64,000 nt of DNA from Archivesica marissinica. Taxonomy: Eukaryota > Mollusca > Bivalvia > Venerida > Vesicomyidae. The notes beneath the pieces were generated by a model. The model ran no database searches. It had not been told where the DNA came from and saw only the letters and a list, made by a program, of their open reading frames with translations. Location of the stretch: the NCBI GenBank assembly GCA_014843695.1, contig CM026402.1, positions 12,763,512 through 12,827,511 on the forward strand, read 5' to 3'. Numbering within the stretch: the first letter of the stretch is position 1; every line of letters starts with the position of its first letter. Both the position numbers and the translations under genes were made by a program. Below, in pieces: positions 1-9,795 of this stretch.

Positions 1-86
1 ATCCCTCGAGGCAATGGATTCCTTCAGGAATGAGTAATAACTTGTTTCGCAATCGAAATAAAATAAATGTCTTTAAAAAAAAAACA
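1..86 (+). mobile_element. SINE-A copy 1, 3' tail only
   Basis: This is the 3' end of the SINE-A family defined from fuller copies at 48164-48396 and 62465-62689. It reads gcaatggattcc...caggaatgag, then cttgtttcgcaatcg, an AT-rich tail and an A run. Part of the tail found in other copies (ctcgagagtgattaatataag) is missing. The 5' head lies outside the window. Assignment is by direct similarity to the other copies here. Confidence 0.7.
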
Positions 87-103
87 TATACATCAGTTCA
101 GTG

Positions 104-335
104 TTGTTCATTCGAATAAATAACATGCTAACTGATTGTTCATTCGAGTACATAACAAGCTAACTGATTGTTCATTCGAGTACATAACAAGCTAACCCAT
201 TGTTCATTCTAGTACATAACAAGCTAACTGAGTGTTCATTCGAGTAAATAACAAGCTAACTGATTGTTCATTCGAGTAAATAACAAGCTAACTGAGTGTT
301 CATTCGAGTACATAACAAGCTAACTGATTGTTCGA
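104..335. repeat. 32-bp tandem repeat, about 7 copies
   Basis: The unit contains gttcattcgagtacataac followed by aagctaactgatt, and recurs every 32 bp (for example at 106, 138 and 170). Copies differ by single bases, such as cattcgaa/cattcgag and tacata/taaata. It starts just after the A-rich end of the SINE-A tail. No coding content is seen. Confidence 0.9.
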
Positions 336-1084
336 TTTCTCATCTGGACTGAATCAGGGTTGTACGTTTCCGTTTCCCGTCTTCGCAAATAATGGTGTAC
401 AAGTAATTTCAAGTTCTGTGTGTTACGTTAGTATAGCTCAGAACGTATGTCTTAACAATACTTGGCACAACATTGTGTGTTCGAATTATTGGTGCATATA
501 AAGATGTTCACATGACTGTGAGTGCGTGCTTGGTCATGTGATATGGTTCGATTGATCGTCAGTTCTATGCTTGGCTTCGATCGTATCGCAAGCAATTTCG
601 CTATTCAAAGTCGAATTGTTTCGGGAATGAGATCTATGAACGGGTTTCCATATTGATTTAAATGTTAAAATCGAATTGAATTCAGATTCGTTATCGTTAT
701 GCGTACCATGTAGTATATCGTAAAACAATCAAATCATATATATGTTGTTAGTAAAATATATGAGATTTCCCAGAGGTACATTGGATACAGTTTTCTATTG
801 TTAGTAAAATATATGAAACATCCCTGAGGTACATTGGATACAGTTTTCCAGAGTTTTTTTACATTATCATTAATTATTTTTTACCTCTGGTTTTTACCCT
901 GGTCCCGTGTACCTCGGTCGGCTCCAATGCTATATTTCATGTATTCGACTATATGTACGTAGTACAGTCAACGATATTTGAAAACATTTGTTTTGTACTT
1001 GTAATTAACCTCTCGTCATGAATAAACGATCGCAAGTCTTGCCCATTGCAAACAGAGTTTGAGTTTTGTATGTGGTGTAGCTAA
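336..1084. other. AT-rich spacer; no gene recognised
   Basis: No recognisable protein domain or RNA gene is present. The only structure seen is a direct duplication of about 55 bp at roughly 745-858 (ttgttagtaaaatatatga ... ggtacattggatacagtttt, twice). Short open frames here resemble nothing and are treated as chance. Confidence 0.6.
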
Positions 1085-1335
1085 GACCCAATGATCTTGA
1101 CATTGGAATATCAATGGCTGATACCAAGATATCGATTCTTATATATGCTGATGACATTGTTCTAATATCTGCTTCAGAAGGCACATTGCAATCATTACTA
1201 AACACACTTCATGAATCGTGCAAACTATGGAGGGTAATAATAAATACAGACGAATCGAAGTACATGCACTTCCGAATGGGTAGAACACAACGTACCGAGT
1301 CCGTCTTCAAGCTAGGTGACACTATCTTATATATA
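1085..1335 (+). pseudogene. RTE-like LINE reverse transcriptase fragment
   Basis: The frame starting near 1093 reads DLDIGISMADTKIS, then ILIYADDIVLIS (YADD at 1144-1155), then a stretch ending in CKLWRVIINTDESKYMHF. YADD followed by a leucine-rich helix, a W, an N and a K/F block is the reverse-transcriptase catalytic motif and thumb entry of RTE-type LINEs. Only about 80 residues survive, with no endonuclease and no other fingers or palm motifs. The reading is cut by a SINE-C insertion at 1339. The RTE placement is a judgement from motif spacing. Confidence 0.65.
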
Positions 1336-1338
1336 TCG

Positions 1339-1600
1339 CTGTCCGATCCGATTAGCGCAGTGGTTAGCGCGCTCGCTTCTCTCCAATGCAACCCGGGTTC
1401 GATCCTCGGACCAGGAAGTATGTGGGATGGTACGGTGGTCGCCATATCGGACATGTGTGCTCTCTCCGGGTACTCCGGTTTCCTTCCACACGAATGACCA
1501 CATAAACGCTTATATCCGCGTCAACGATAGTGATTAATATAGGTTGTTAGAATTTGCTTCGCAATCGTTGTAAAATAAATAATGTTTAAACTTTTTTTTT
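1339..1600 (+). mobile_element. SINE-C copy 1, nearly full length
   Basis: A tRNA-derived SINE. The head carries an A-box-like tagcgcagtgg and a B-box-like ggttcgatcct, the internal RNA polymerase III promoter elements. The body has gtactccggtttcc and cacacgaatgaccac. The tail is gtgattaatataggttgt, ttgcttcgcaatcg, then aaataaataatgtttaaac and a T run. It is inserted into the RTE-like fragment. Short flanking matches (tatctta) could be target duplication but are weak. Other copies are at 8561, 9081 and 16640. Confidence 0.85.
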
Positions 1601-1720
1601 TTAATATCTTAGATACTTCTCGCCAATATCTATGTAGGAGAAGGAGGATTTAATGTAAACTGTGAAGTACCAGCACATTGACAGGTGTGAGTGCTATGTT
1701 ATCTAACCAATACAATACAA

Positions 1721-1952
1721 GTCATGATAGCGTAGTGGTAGCGCGTTCGCTTCAGGTGCGAAATGTGCGGAATTCGAGCCCCGCTATAGGAGTTACGATT
1801 GTGCCATTATGTAAGGCGCTTAAATTCCGCATTGCCTTTTCTCTCTCACCCTCGTTGTCATGGATTCCATCAAGAATGAGGTATCGAGAGTGATTAATAT
1901 AAGTTGTAAGAACATGTTTCGCAATCCAGCTAAAATACATTTGTATATATTA
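1721..1952 (+). mobile_element. SINE-A copy 2
   Basis: Near full-length SINE-A: head gtcatgatagcgtagtgg (A box), gttcgagc-type B box preceded by gcttcaggtgcgaaa, body with aggcgcttaaattcc and catggattccatcaagaatg, tail gagtgattaatataagttgt and tttcgcaatc. tRNA-derived SINEs are transcribed by Pol III and moved by a partner LINE. No clear target duplication was found. Confidence 0.85.
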
Positions 1953-2267
1953 ATGCATATAGAGCGGTCGCTGATTCTTAGTACATACTTATCATATCAT
2001 GTATAACACCTCGATATGTTTCCATTGTATATAATTGTATTGAGGTGTCCTCGCTTTGTTTTATATTCCTTCAATGTTAAATGGTTCCAAAGTCTGCAGC
2101 AATTCCCGTATTGATTAATACATATAACAAACGTGATAATACACAGGGATATACAAGCAATTGATACTGATATATACAACTAATTAATACGGAAATATAG
2201 AACTTAATTAACTGCAAGCTGCTTGCTATGATGTCCCGATAGTGTATATAACCACCAACCCCAGAGG
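1953..2267. other. AT-rich spacer; nothing recognised
   Basis: No domain, repeat array or RNA-like fold was recognised between SINE-A copy 2 and SINE-B copy 1. Confidence 0.5.
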
Positions 2268-2585
2268 CATACTAATTTTCACAGACGGATCTGTAGTCCA
2301 TTGGTAACACGCTGGACTGGTAATCCAGGGCTCGCATGTTCGATCCCCAGTCTGACCCTAATAAAATTAACAGTCTTTCAGATGGGACGTTAAACTAAGG
2401 TCTCGTGTCGGTGCATTACACCGTGCTCGTAAAAGAACAAGAGGAGACTCTGGAATGGGTCTCTGTCTGTATCATTGCACAATCCTCCAAAATCTAAAAT
2501 GACTACTCTCTTTAGGAGGCGTCGCTCATATGCGCAACCAGTAGCGACGATAAATAAACGTAAAACACACACATACATACTAATT
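2268..2585 (+). mobile_element. SINE-B copy 1 with 10-bp target duplication
   Basis: SINE-B has a tRNA-Thr-like head: cagacgg at 2282 can pair with ccgtctg-type sequence at the head's end, tagtccattgg lies at the A box, and gttcgatcccc at the B box. In better copies the anticodon loop is ctggtaa, with GGT at the anticodon position. The body contains ggtctcgtgtcggtgc, tctgtctgtatcattgca and aggaggcgtcgctcatatg. It ends in gataaataaacgtaaaacac. Flanking catactaatt (2268-2277 and 2576-2585) is a target-site duplication. Confidence 0.9.
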
Positions 2586-2650
2586 AATACAGCTTAGTTT
2601 TGTTTTCATCTTTATTAAAGCAACATTACAAACATTTTCAAAGATATGGA

Positions 2651-2995
2651 TGGAACATGAAAGCGACATTGTTTCGCAAAAAGCAAATAAAATGCATTTT
2701 TCACGTATAAATGCATTGTTACTACAACTTCTTCCGAATACTTTCGAACACTAACATTGAATCAATAAACAGTATTGTTGTGGTCTTCAAAATTGAAAGT
2801 AGGATTTCATATATTGATAAATATGTACCATGTATCGTGTTATTCGAGATATACGCGTTGCATTACGCATGGATGTCGACCCTATTTCATTATTTTGGTA
2901 TGTAAACAAACCGCGTATGCGACGTTTGATTATTAGTTAAAATACTCACTTTTTGAGGCAAATATTTTGAAACAAAGTATACCATATAATTGTGT
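2651..2995 (+). mobile_element. MITE-C copy 1 (internally deleted)
   Basis: It shares aaagcgacattg, gaatcaataaacagt, gatcgtgttattc-like, cgcatggatgtcgaccc and aacaaaccgcgta with 15432-15835, and in reverse with 58788-59541. The fullest copy (58788-59541) has imperfect terminal inverted repeats starting ttaaag, suggesting a non-autonomous DNA transposon. This copy lacks the middle of the fuller copies. No coding capacity. Confidence 0.7.
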
Positions 2996-3174
2996 TCATC
3001 TCTTATAACTCCATGTTGGAGTGGCATTATACTTTTAGTATGCAAACTATGCATGTAATAATAGTATTGTAAATAGTGTACGTACAATGATGAGATTTAA
3101 ATAAAGATTAATACTACTATTTTAAAGAAAAATGGTTTATAAAAGCCACCTTTAGCTTGCTACTTGATCTGGTG

Positions 3175-3297
3175 CGGGCCGTTGTCTTATGTTGCTAAAC
3201 CTTGTGGCCCAAACCATTCGTATGTTCATGCTATGTATTGTATCTGTATGTGTATGACATATGTATTATTAATTTGCAATATAATATGATTAAATAA
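3175..3297 (+). mobile_element. LINE 3'-UTR fragment
   Basis: Contains gggccgttgtcttatgttgc, then aaaccttgtggcccaaacca and ends near gcaatataatatgattaaa. The same order (ccgtaactaatgtt, cttgtggcccaaccca, caataaaatatgattaaact) occurs at 60640-62330 and, more diverged, at the 3' end of LINE-1 (38175-38301). It is a short 3' stub of that LINE lineage. Confidence 0.65.
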
Positions 3298-3299
3298 AA

Positions 3300-3644
3300 A
3301 TCCTTTGCATTAGTCATGTAATGTCGTTATGTGATTTATGTATAACAATAACTATGTACTGTATAAACCAAACATATAAACATTACATACCCATAAGTAG
3401 AATTAAAAGATACATATATTACATCAAAATATATCACAGTATTATAAACAGATATGTTACTATTATTATTGATTTTTCGGATATGTTACTTTATTTAACA
3501 AATACAAATAAATACAAATACATAGCATTTATGTAGCGCAAACATTAACATTTATTCTATTGTGCTTCACAATTACAGATGCAATTTTAAACATTTACAC
3601 ATGAAATATAAATAAAAATGTATTTATATAACTAGGATTCTAGT
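3300..3644. other. Very AT-rich spacer
   Basis: Low-complexity AT-rich sequence with short open frames but no recognisable domain or repeat family. Confidence 0.5.
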
Positions 3645-3842
3645 AATTGGCTAAGAACATATTATATCATAATATCTACACCATTACAGTATATATTTTT
3701 TTGTTTAAGTGAGTGATTGGTTAAGAACATATTATATCATAATATCTGCACCATTACAGTATATAAGTGAGTGATTGGATAAGAACATATTATAGTATAA
3801 TATCTACACCATTACAGTATATAAGTGAGTGATTGGATTAGC
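3645..3842. repeat. ~65-bp tandem repeat, 3 copies
   Basis: Three successive units contain ttaagaacatattatatcat, aatatctacaccattacagt and ataagtgagtgattgg. The first unit carries a T-rich expansion (tttttttgtt). No coding content. Confidence 0.85.
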
Positions 3843-4129
3843 GATAAAAGTGGCAATATGAACCATAGACTCAAACATCGCCGCATGAATGACAACCGTG
3901 ATGTGGCCAGTACAGTGATTGGGCCGATACAGTGATCCGCCTATCACCACACGACAGAGCTCGAACCCAAAAGAATGCCCATACAACACTTCACTCGTCA
4001 ATCCACTACTTATAAAGTCGATATTTGATCTAATTGAACACAAATATTGTATTTAAACTGTTTAACCATTTGTGTACATCGTAAAGCCGCGAATCATTTA
4101 CTAATTTCAATTTAAATATTATTTCAAAC
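3843..4129. other. Spacer; nothing recognised
   Basis: No domain or repeat similarity to the rest of the window was noticed. Confidence 0.45.
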
Positions 4130-4352
4130 GTGGACGTCGTAATAATGCAGTGGTAGAGCGTTCACTTCATGTACGAAAGGCCCGAAGTTCGAGCCCGATT
4201 ACGATTGACACATACAAGGCATTTAAATTCCAAGTTGCCTATTCTCTCTCCCTCGCGGCGATGGATTCCACCTGTAATGATGTCTCGAGAGTGATTAATA
4301 TAAGTTGCAAGCACTTGTTTCGCAATCGAGCTAAAATAAATGTGTATAAACA
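4130..4352 (+). mobile_element. SINE-A copy 3
   Basis: Head gtggacgtcgtaataatgca (compare gtggaagtcgtgatagcgca), B box agttcgagccc, body catttaaattcc and ggcgatggattcc, tail gagagtgattaatataagtt and ttgtttcgcaatcgagc. It lacks part of the region after the B box. The tail ends in a CAAAAA-type run. Confidence 0.85.
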
Positions 4353-4515
4353 AAAACAAAAACAAAAAAGGGATGGGATACAGCAAATGCAATAAAGAAC
4401 TAACTATATATCCTAAGCATCAGTTATCGATCGCCCACGCTCAGATCTAGAATGACCTAAATAGCAGCTGCTTCTTGTCGTATGTAAACGTCAGACTAAT
4501 ACACATGTGAAAGTG

Positions 4516-5113
4516 CAGACGGATCTGTAGTTCAGTGGTTACACGTTGGACTGGTAATCCAGGGATCGCAGGTTCGATCCACCGTCTGACCCTATTAAAA
4601 TGAACAGTATTTCAGTGGGACTTTAACCCAAGGTCTCGTGTCGGTGCTTTATACCGTGCACGTAAATGAACCACAGAAGACTATGGAATGCGTCTCTATC
4701 TGTATCATTGCACTATCCTCCAAACATATAAAATGACTAATCTATTCAGGAGGCCTCGTAGGAATGTCTATCAACAATGGATAACTGTTCATTTGCACAT
4801 TTAAATAATGTACTCATACCTCGACCGGCTATATGGACGATAATGCACAATTATTATAATATTACCTTTACTGACATTAATTGACAACTCCAATCGGTCA
4901 AGTATTTAGCAAAACTTGAATATCATGGTCATATTTGGCTAATAAACAATGCCATCTTTTGTATTGGTTGTTGACAATATATACACTTGTTTTCCAAAAG
5001 TAGGTCATGCAGAATTGAATGAATATTTAAGCTTTACGGATAGACTCTCGCAACTCATTAATGAGTGGCATTGTATTTTATTTGATAAATATCATGCCTA
5101 TTGTGTATAATAA
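4516..5113 (+). mobile_element. Composite element: SINE-B head fused to a 3' domain of about 355 bp
   Basis: 4516-4758 is SINE-B from its tRNA-like head to gaggcctcg. The sequence then departs from SINE-B and continues as a distinct segment to 5113. The same junction (ctattcaggaggcctc followed by taggaatgtctatcaacaat) and the same 3' segment occur at 41437-41825, so the fusion predates these two copies. Both copies lead into giant TCTG arrays. Copy 2 lacks about 85 bp present here (roughly 4887-4971). It may be a long tRNA-headed retroposon with a TCTG tail, which is an inference. Confidence 0.7.
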
Positions 5114-5282
5114 GATAAGATAAGATAAGATAAGAAAATGTTTATTATAGTGACATGTGCATTCAGTTTATAATTACAATATTACAACAAATGTACATTA
5201 ATACAATAGCACCCAGCCCAGTGGGCCTATAAGTCACCTTAAACTAATAAAGCAATTATTTACAATGGTATAATAGTTATGC
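5114..5282 (-). mobile_element. LINE 3'-end insertion with TTATC-repeat tail and 10-bp target duplication
   Basis: On the minus strand this ends in ataaacattttc followed by about five TTATC units (plus strand: gataagataagataag from 5114). This is a typical microsatellite-tailed LINE 3' terminus. The repeat tgtataataa flanks it (5104-5113 and 5283-5292), so it inserted into the composite element just before its TCTG tail. Only 3' UTR is present, with no coding sequence. Confidence 0.8.
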
Positions 5283-5298
5283 TGTATAATAAAATATA

Positions 5299-5788
<490 letters not shown>

Positions 5789-5984
5789 CGTCCGTCCGTC
5801 CGTCGTGTCGTCGTGTCTGTCTGTATGTGAATGAAGAAAATAGTTATTCGCACATTGCCATAATTGACCCAATATTTAATCACGTAGACGTCCAAATGTG
5901 CCTATATTTTATTCTAAAAGGATATACATATTACCTCTTAGGCAAGTGCACAGCTTTGTTTTGGTATCAGCATATCTTACATAT

Positions 5985-6360
5985 AGAGGTGCATTATGTA
6001 TTTGCTTCCAAAATATGGAATTGTCTACCATTGCAAATTAAGACGTCAATATCGTTAAATATGTTCAAGTCAAAATGTAAATTATGGATACAACCATTTT
6101 TTAATCGGTAGACACTAAAAAGTTATATATATAATGAGTGTCATTCAATATGCTTATGTTGTTTTGTATTTCGATAACATTACCTGATTTGTTAAACATT
6201 ATACATGTGTATTGCATGTCGTAACTGTGTACTTTGGTTATGATTATTGTGTATGTGCATTAATGCTATAATGTTAAGAAATTTAAGGAAGATTAGTTCA
6301 GAACTAATTAAATCACCCTCTATAAATATAGAAATGTATCTATCTATTTATCTTAAATAA
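5985..6360 (+). pseudogene. LINE remnant: reverse-transcriptase C-terminus and 3' UTR
   Basis: The frame from 5827 ends FASKIWNCLPLQIKTS, then LNMFKSKCKLWI, before a stop at 6109-6111. The pattern of W-N-x-LP, a short linker and F-K-x-K/R is the conserved C-terminal segment seen in LINE-1 to LINE-3 here (DAWNSLP...FKREL; ILWNSLP...FKRSL). Nothing upstream resembles RT motifs. An AT-rich UTR-like stretch follows and ends in ATCT-type repeats near 6333-6352. Confidence 0.55.
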
Positions 6361-6870
6361 AAATGTAGTTCTTGGATCTGATAAAGTGTGGATCAATACT
6401 CCCCCAGAATCACTGCTGTAACATATCTTTGTGACAATGTACCGTTCAATAACACTGATTTCCTGTTGCATTGCTGGTAATGATTAAGCTCTTCGATTGG
6501 CACTTGCAACTGCAAGATTGATCGCAGATTTATTTGAAAGATTTAATTGAATTCAGATTGTTGTTATTGCTATGTTAACATATCACTACATCGTGGATTA
6601 AAATATGCTCATGGAGATGAACACATGACATGTACTGCATCAGCTTCGACGCACCATTAATAGAGTCAAATCAATCTAATTTCCTACATACAAAAAACAC
6701 AATGCTAGGACGCGTTCAGTATGGATTTATTAAAACTAATTAATGGCGAATACTGGTGGAATAGATGTCATGTATATATAAAGATATATTTTACTGTAAT
6801 ATATATATATATATACTATGTAAAGGAAAACTAGCTTATTTGGCCCGGTATTTGTAGCAAATACACACAT
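6361..6870. other. Spacer; nothing recognised
   Basis: Apart from a short TA run (about 6798-6817), no structure, domain or repeat family member was recognised. Confidence 0.5.
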
Positions 6871-6871
6871 T

Positions 6872-7026
6872 TATGCTAATATAAATGCAACTCGATATTG
6901 AGGATGACCCCATTACAGGAACACAGTGAAACACGCATTTATTTTACCGTGTCGATATAAATATAACGCGATATTGAGGACGATACCATTACACTAAGAT
7001 ATAGTGAAACACGCTTTTATTTTGAC
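6872..7026. repeat. Two-copy tandem duplication (~75 bp)
   Basis: Two adjacent diverged units contain cgatattgagga, ccattaca, agtgaaacacgc and tttattttgac or accgtg. No coding content. Confidence 0.7.
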
Positions 7027-7279
7027 TAAGTGATTGTATCTCATTATACCTGGTCGATACCAACTACCTGGATCACTGATATCGTGTTTATTGTATTGTT
7101 CTTCTGTTTATATACATATTTCACATATCGCGTTGGACCAGTACATACCGCGTCATTGCTCGGTTAGAGGTACCAAATCACAAGTGTATGCTGTACATAG
7201 TCACTTCATCTTCTTGATACATCGTATTTATTTTATGTATGTATGTTCCATTAATGTCAAACCCCTTGTGCGGACCTAG

Positions 7280-7420
7280 AGATGTTTTCCTGGGCAAGAT
7301 TAGTCGACATATTAAGTGGTTAACCAGTACTAAGCAAAGTGTGTGAGGTGCCTTGTTCAATGACAATATATTCGAGGACTGGCCGAGTATCGAACCCGGG
7401 ACCGATCGATTCCAAATCCG
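7280..7420 (-). mobile_element. Possible SINE-F copy (degenerate, antisense)
   Basis: On the minus strand it has a B-box-like gggttcgatactc, then agtactggttaacc and cttgcccaggaaa. The same two later blocks occur in SINE-F at 63472-63742 (agtactggttaacc, cctgcccaggaaa). The A box is not convincing and the 3' end is unclear. Confidence 0.4.
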
Positions 7421-7633
7421 AATGCCACACTTCACATGTTCACAGTAATTGTAATGTATATTTGATTTCATGTAATCTGTTCAGTATATTAGGTATCCAA
7501 CTTCTTATGTCGAGCGATGACGACCCAGTTTTAATCTTCCTCGTAAGCTGAAATATATAACAAAAAACAAGAAGCAAGGACATCTGAAGTGGGCGGGTGG
7601 GTTTATATGCTTTAAAACATTTTTAACAGTTAA

Positions 7634-7918
7634 CAGACGGATCTGTAGTCCAGTGGTAAGACGCTGGACTGATAATCCAGGGATTTCAGGTTCGATCCCC
7701 CGTCTGACCATAATGAAATTAACGGTCTTTCAGATGAGACGTTAAAGCGAGGTCTCGTGTCGGTGCTTTACACCGTGCACGTAATAGAACAAGAGGTGAC
7801 TCTTGAATGGGTCTCTGTCTGTATCATTGCACTATCCTCCAACAACTCTAAAATGACTAATCTCTTCAGGAGGCGTCGCTCATATGGGCAACTGGTAGCG
7901 GCGATAAATAAACTTTAA
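7634..7918 (+). mobile_element. SINE-B copy 3
   Basis: Full-length SINE-B: cagacggatctgtagtccag head (A box tagtccagtgg), B box ggttcgatccc, then ccgtctgacc. The body contains ggtctcgtgtcggtgc, tctgtctgtatcattgca and tcttcaggaggcgtcgctca, and the end is gcgataaataaac. The anticodon position reads within ctgataa here rather than ctggtaa. No clear target duplication. Confidence 0.92.
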
Positions 7919-8550
7919 ATTACTGTATGCTGTTATTTTCTCAATCTATGTTGATGTTGCGATAGCATGTATGTATGTCAAATGCTGTTATTTGACGGCG
8001 ACAAGCCGTATTAAATTCGGTTGACGTCGTATCTCACAACAATATTCCCAGCATGTACGAACACTATCACTTTTTCGAATGCCATTTAGCTATTCGGTCC
8101 CATTCCTCATTTTGATATAGCCAACACAAATTGTGAGATGTTTAAGTGAAGCCTTTTATACTCGGGACCAATTGTTTGAAACCATCTGCCCTTGGAAATA
8201 AAATCTTCAAGCTCACCTACTTTGTTTAATTGAATTGTTGAAAATGATTGGATAGTCTAATATGTTGTAATACTGATCCTAATCCACGCACAGAGGAGAG
8301 TACAACCATAATCTGTATAGCTTTCTGCCAATTCCTTATTTCAATTGTTGTAAATAAGCATGTACATGGTAGAAAATAAATATGTTTAAATCAATCCACA
8401 CACACTTTATATGCGTTGTAAATGCGTTCTTACTGTGTTTCGTTCTAATACACATATCTTTTATATCAGTTGTATATGTATGTCATGTGTATACAAATAT
8501 GTTTATATTTCGTTCATAATGTACAGTACATAATTTTATATATTGTATGC
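7919..8550. other. AT-rich spacer
   Basis: No gene recognised. An aaaataaatatgtttaaa near 8371 resembles the LINE/SINE 3' terminus used in this window and may mark an old, very short 3' stub, but its upstream sequence was not recognisable. Confidence 0.45.
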
Positions 8551-8703
8551 AAACCGAAAATTCTCCGGGTACTCCGGTTTCCTCCCACACGAATGACCTC
8601 ATTTACGCTTTTATCCACGCCAACGAGAGTGATTGATATAAGCTGTTAAAAACTTGCTTCATAATCGTTGTAAAATAAATAAAATTTAAACTTAAACCGA
8701 AAA
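8551..8703 (+). mobile_element. 5'-truncated SINE-C with 10-bp target duplication
   Basis: Only the 3' half is present (8561-8693), starting at ttctccgggtactccggttt and ending aataaaatttaaactt. The target duplication aaaccgaaaa lies on both sides (8551-8560 and 8694-8703). 5' truncation with flanking duplication is the mark of target-primed reverse transcription by a LINE enzyme. Confidence 0.9.
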
Positions 8704-9072
8704 AGATTAAATCGAAAGTTTATAGCTTATTGAGATTATCTCCATAATTTAAGGGGGCGCCATGGTAGAATAGCCTTGCTAAATGGGTTACCCTCTCTAA
8801 AGAAAGAATTTACTATCGTACTTAATTACTTACTAGGATATGTGATAAAAAAAATAACACCAGTAGGTAAGTGTAATATCATACCAATATACAGGGTGTG
8901 AGATAGCTGGTGTTTGATAACAAAATAACAACAATAAGTAAGTTTCATGCTATATCTATGTTATTGGTCGTGATTGTTAACAGTGTGCGGCTGTTAATAC
9001 GATGCCTTAATCGCATATCTGTACAAAGGCAATCATGTTTCTATGCCCTCATCATTCAATTTTCGGGACAAC
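8704..9072. other. Spacer; nothing recognised
   Basis: No domain or repeat family recognised. Confidence 0.45.
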
Positions 9073-9359
9073 ATGGATATTAGCTGTCCGATTAGCGCCG
9101 TGGTTAGCGCTCTCGCCTCTCACCAATGCAACCCGTGTTCGATCCTCGGACCGGGAAGTATGTGAGATTGTACGGTGGTCGCCAGATCGGACAGGTGGGT
9201 TTTCTCAGGGTACTCCGGTTTCCTCCCACACAAATGACCACATATACGCTTTCAAATTAGCCAGTGACGCTTTACGCCAATGAGAGTGATTAATATAAGT
9301 TGTTTTAACTTGTTTCGCAATCGTTGTAAAATAAATAAAGTTTAAATTAAGATGGATAT
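9073..9359 (+). mobile_element. SINE-C copy 3 with 8-bp target duplication
   Basis: Full head gtccgattagcgccgtgg (A box), ggttcgatcct-like B box (gtgttcgatcctcgg), body gggaagtatgtgag, tactccggtttcctcccaca, and tail gagtgattaatataagttgt, cttgtttcgcaatcg, aaataaataaagttta. The repeat atggatat flanks it (9073-9080 and 9352-9359). A short local duplication (about 9253-9275) sits before the tail. Confidence 0.88.
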
Positions 9360-9795
9360 GAACAAAACTGTTTGAGGGGGGGGGGTAGCTAGAAATGTTT
9401 TATTTTTCTATCTAGTTGTGCTTGATTTTGGTAAATCTTACTTCATTATCAACACGCATGCGGTTCTACCACCATCAGTGTTGTCTTTAGTAGCTGTCCT
9501 GCCGGTCATAACCAACACATACTAAATGGTATACATAGACTGACCCAAGGATTTCACTGTAGCAACATGTAGTAACCATCAACAACATGATACGTATCAC
9601 CATAATCTAGTATTCTCGGAATAGGATTACCGGCAGACTTGATAGCATTCGCCTGTGTCGGTTTGTCTTCTTGTCTAATTTTCCTGCATGGATTATTCAA
9701 ATAATGCCTGTGCATGTGTGGCAAAACTCATATGTAAATGGAAGATTGGCTTCATTAATCATTATGTTAGCCTCACGAACTAATCCTGTGAAAAA
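9360..9795. other. Spacer; nothing recognised
   Basis: Contains a G run (9376-9386) but no gene or repeat family match. Confidence 0.45.
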
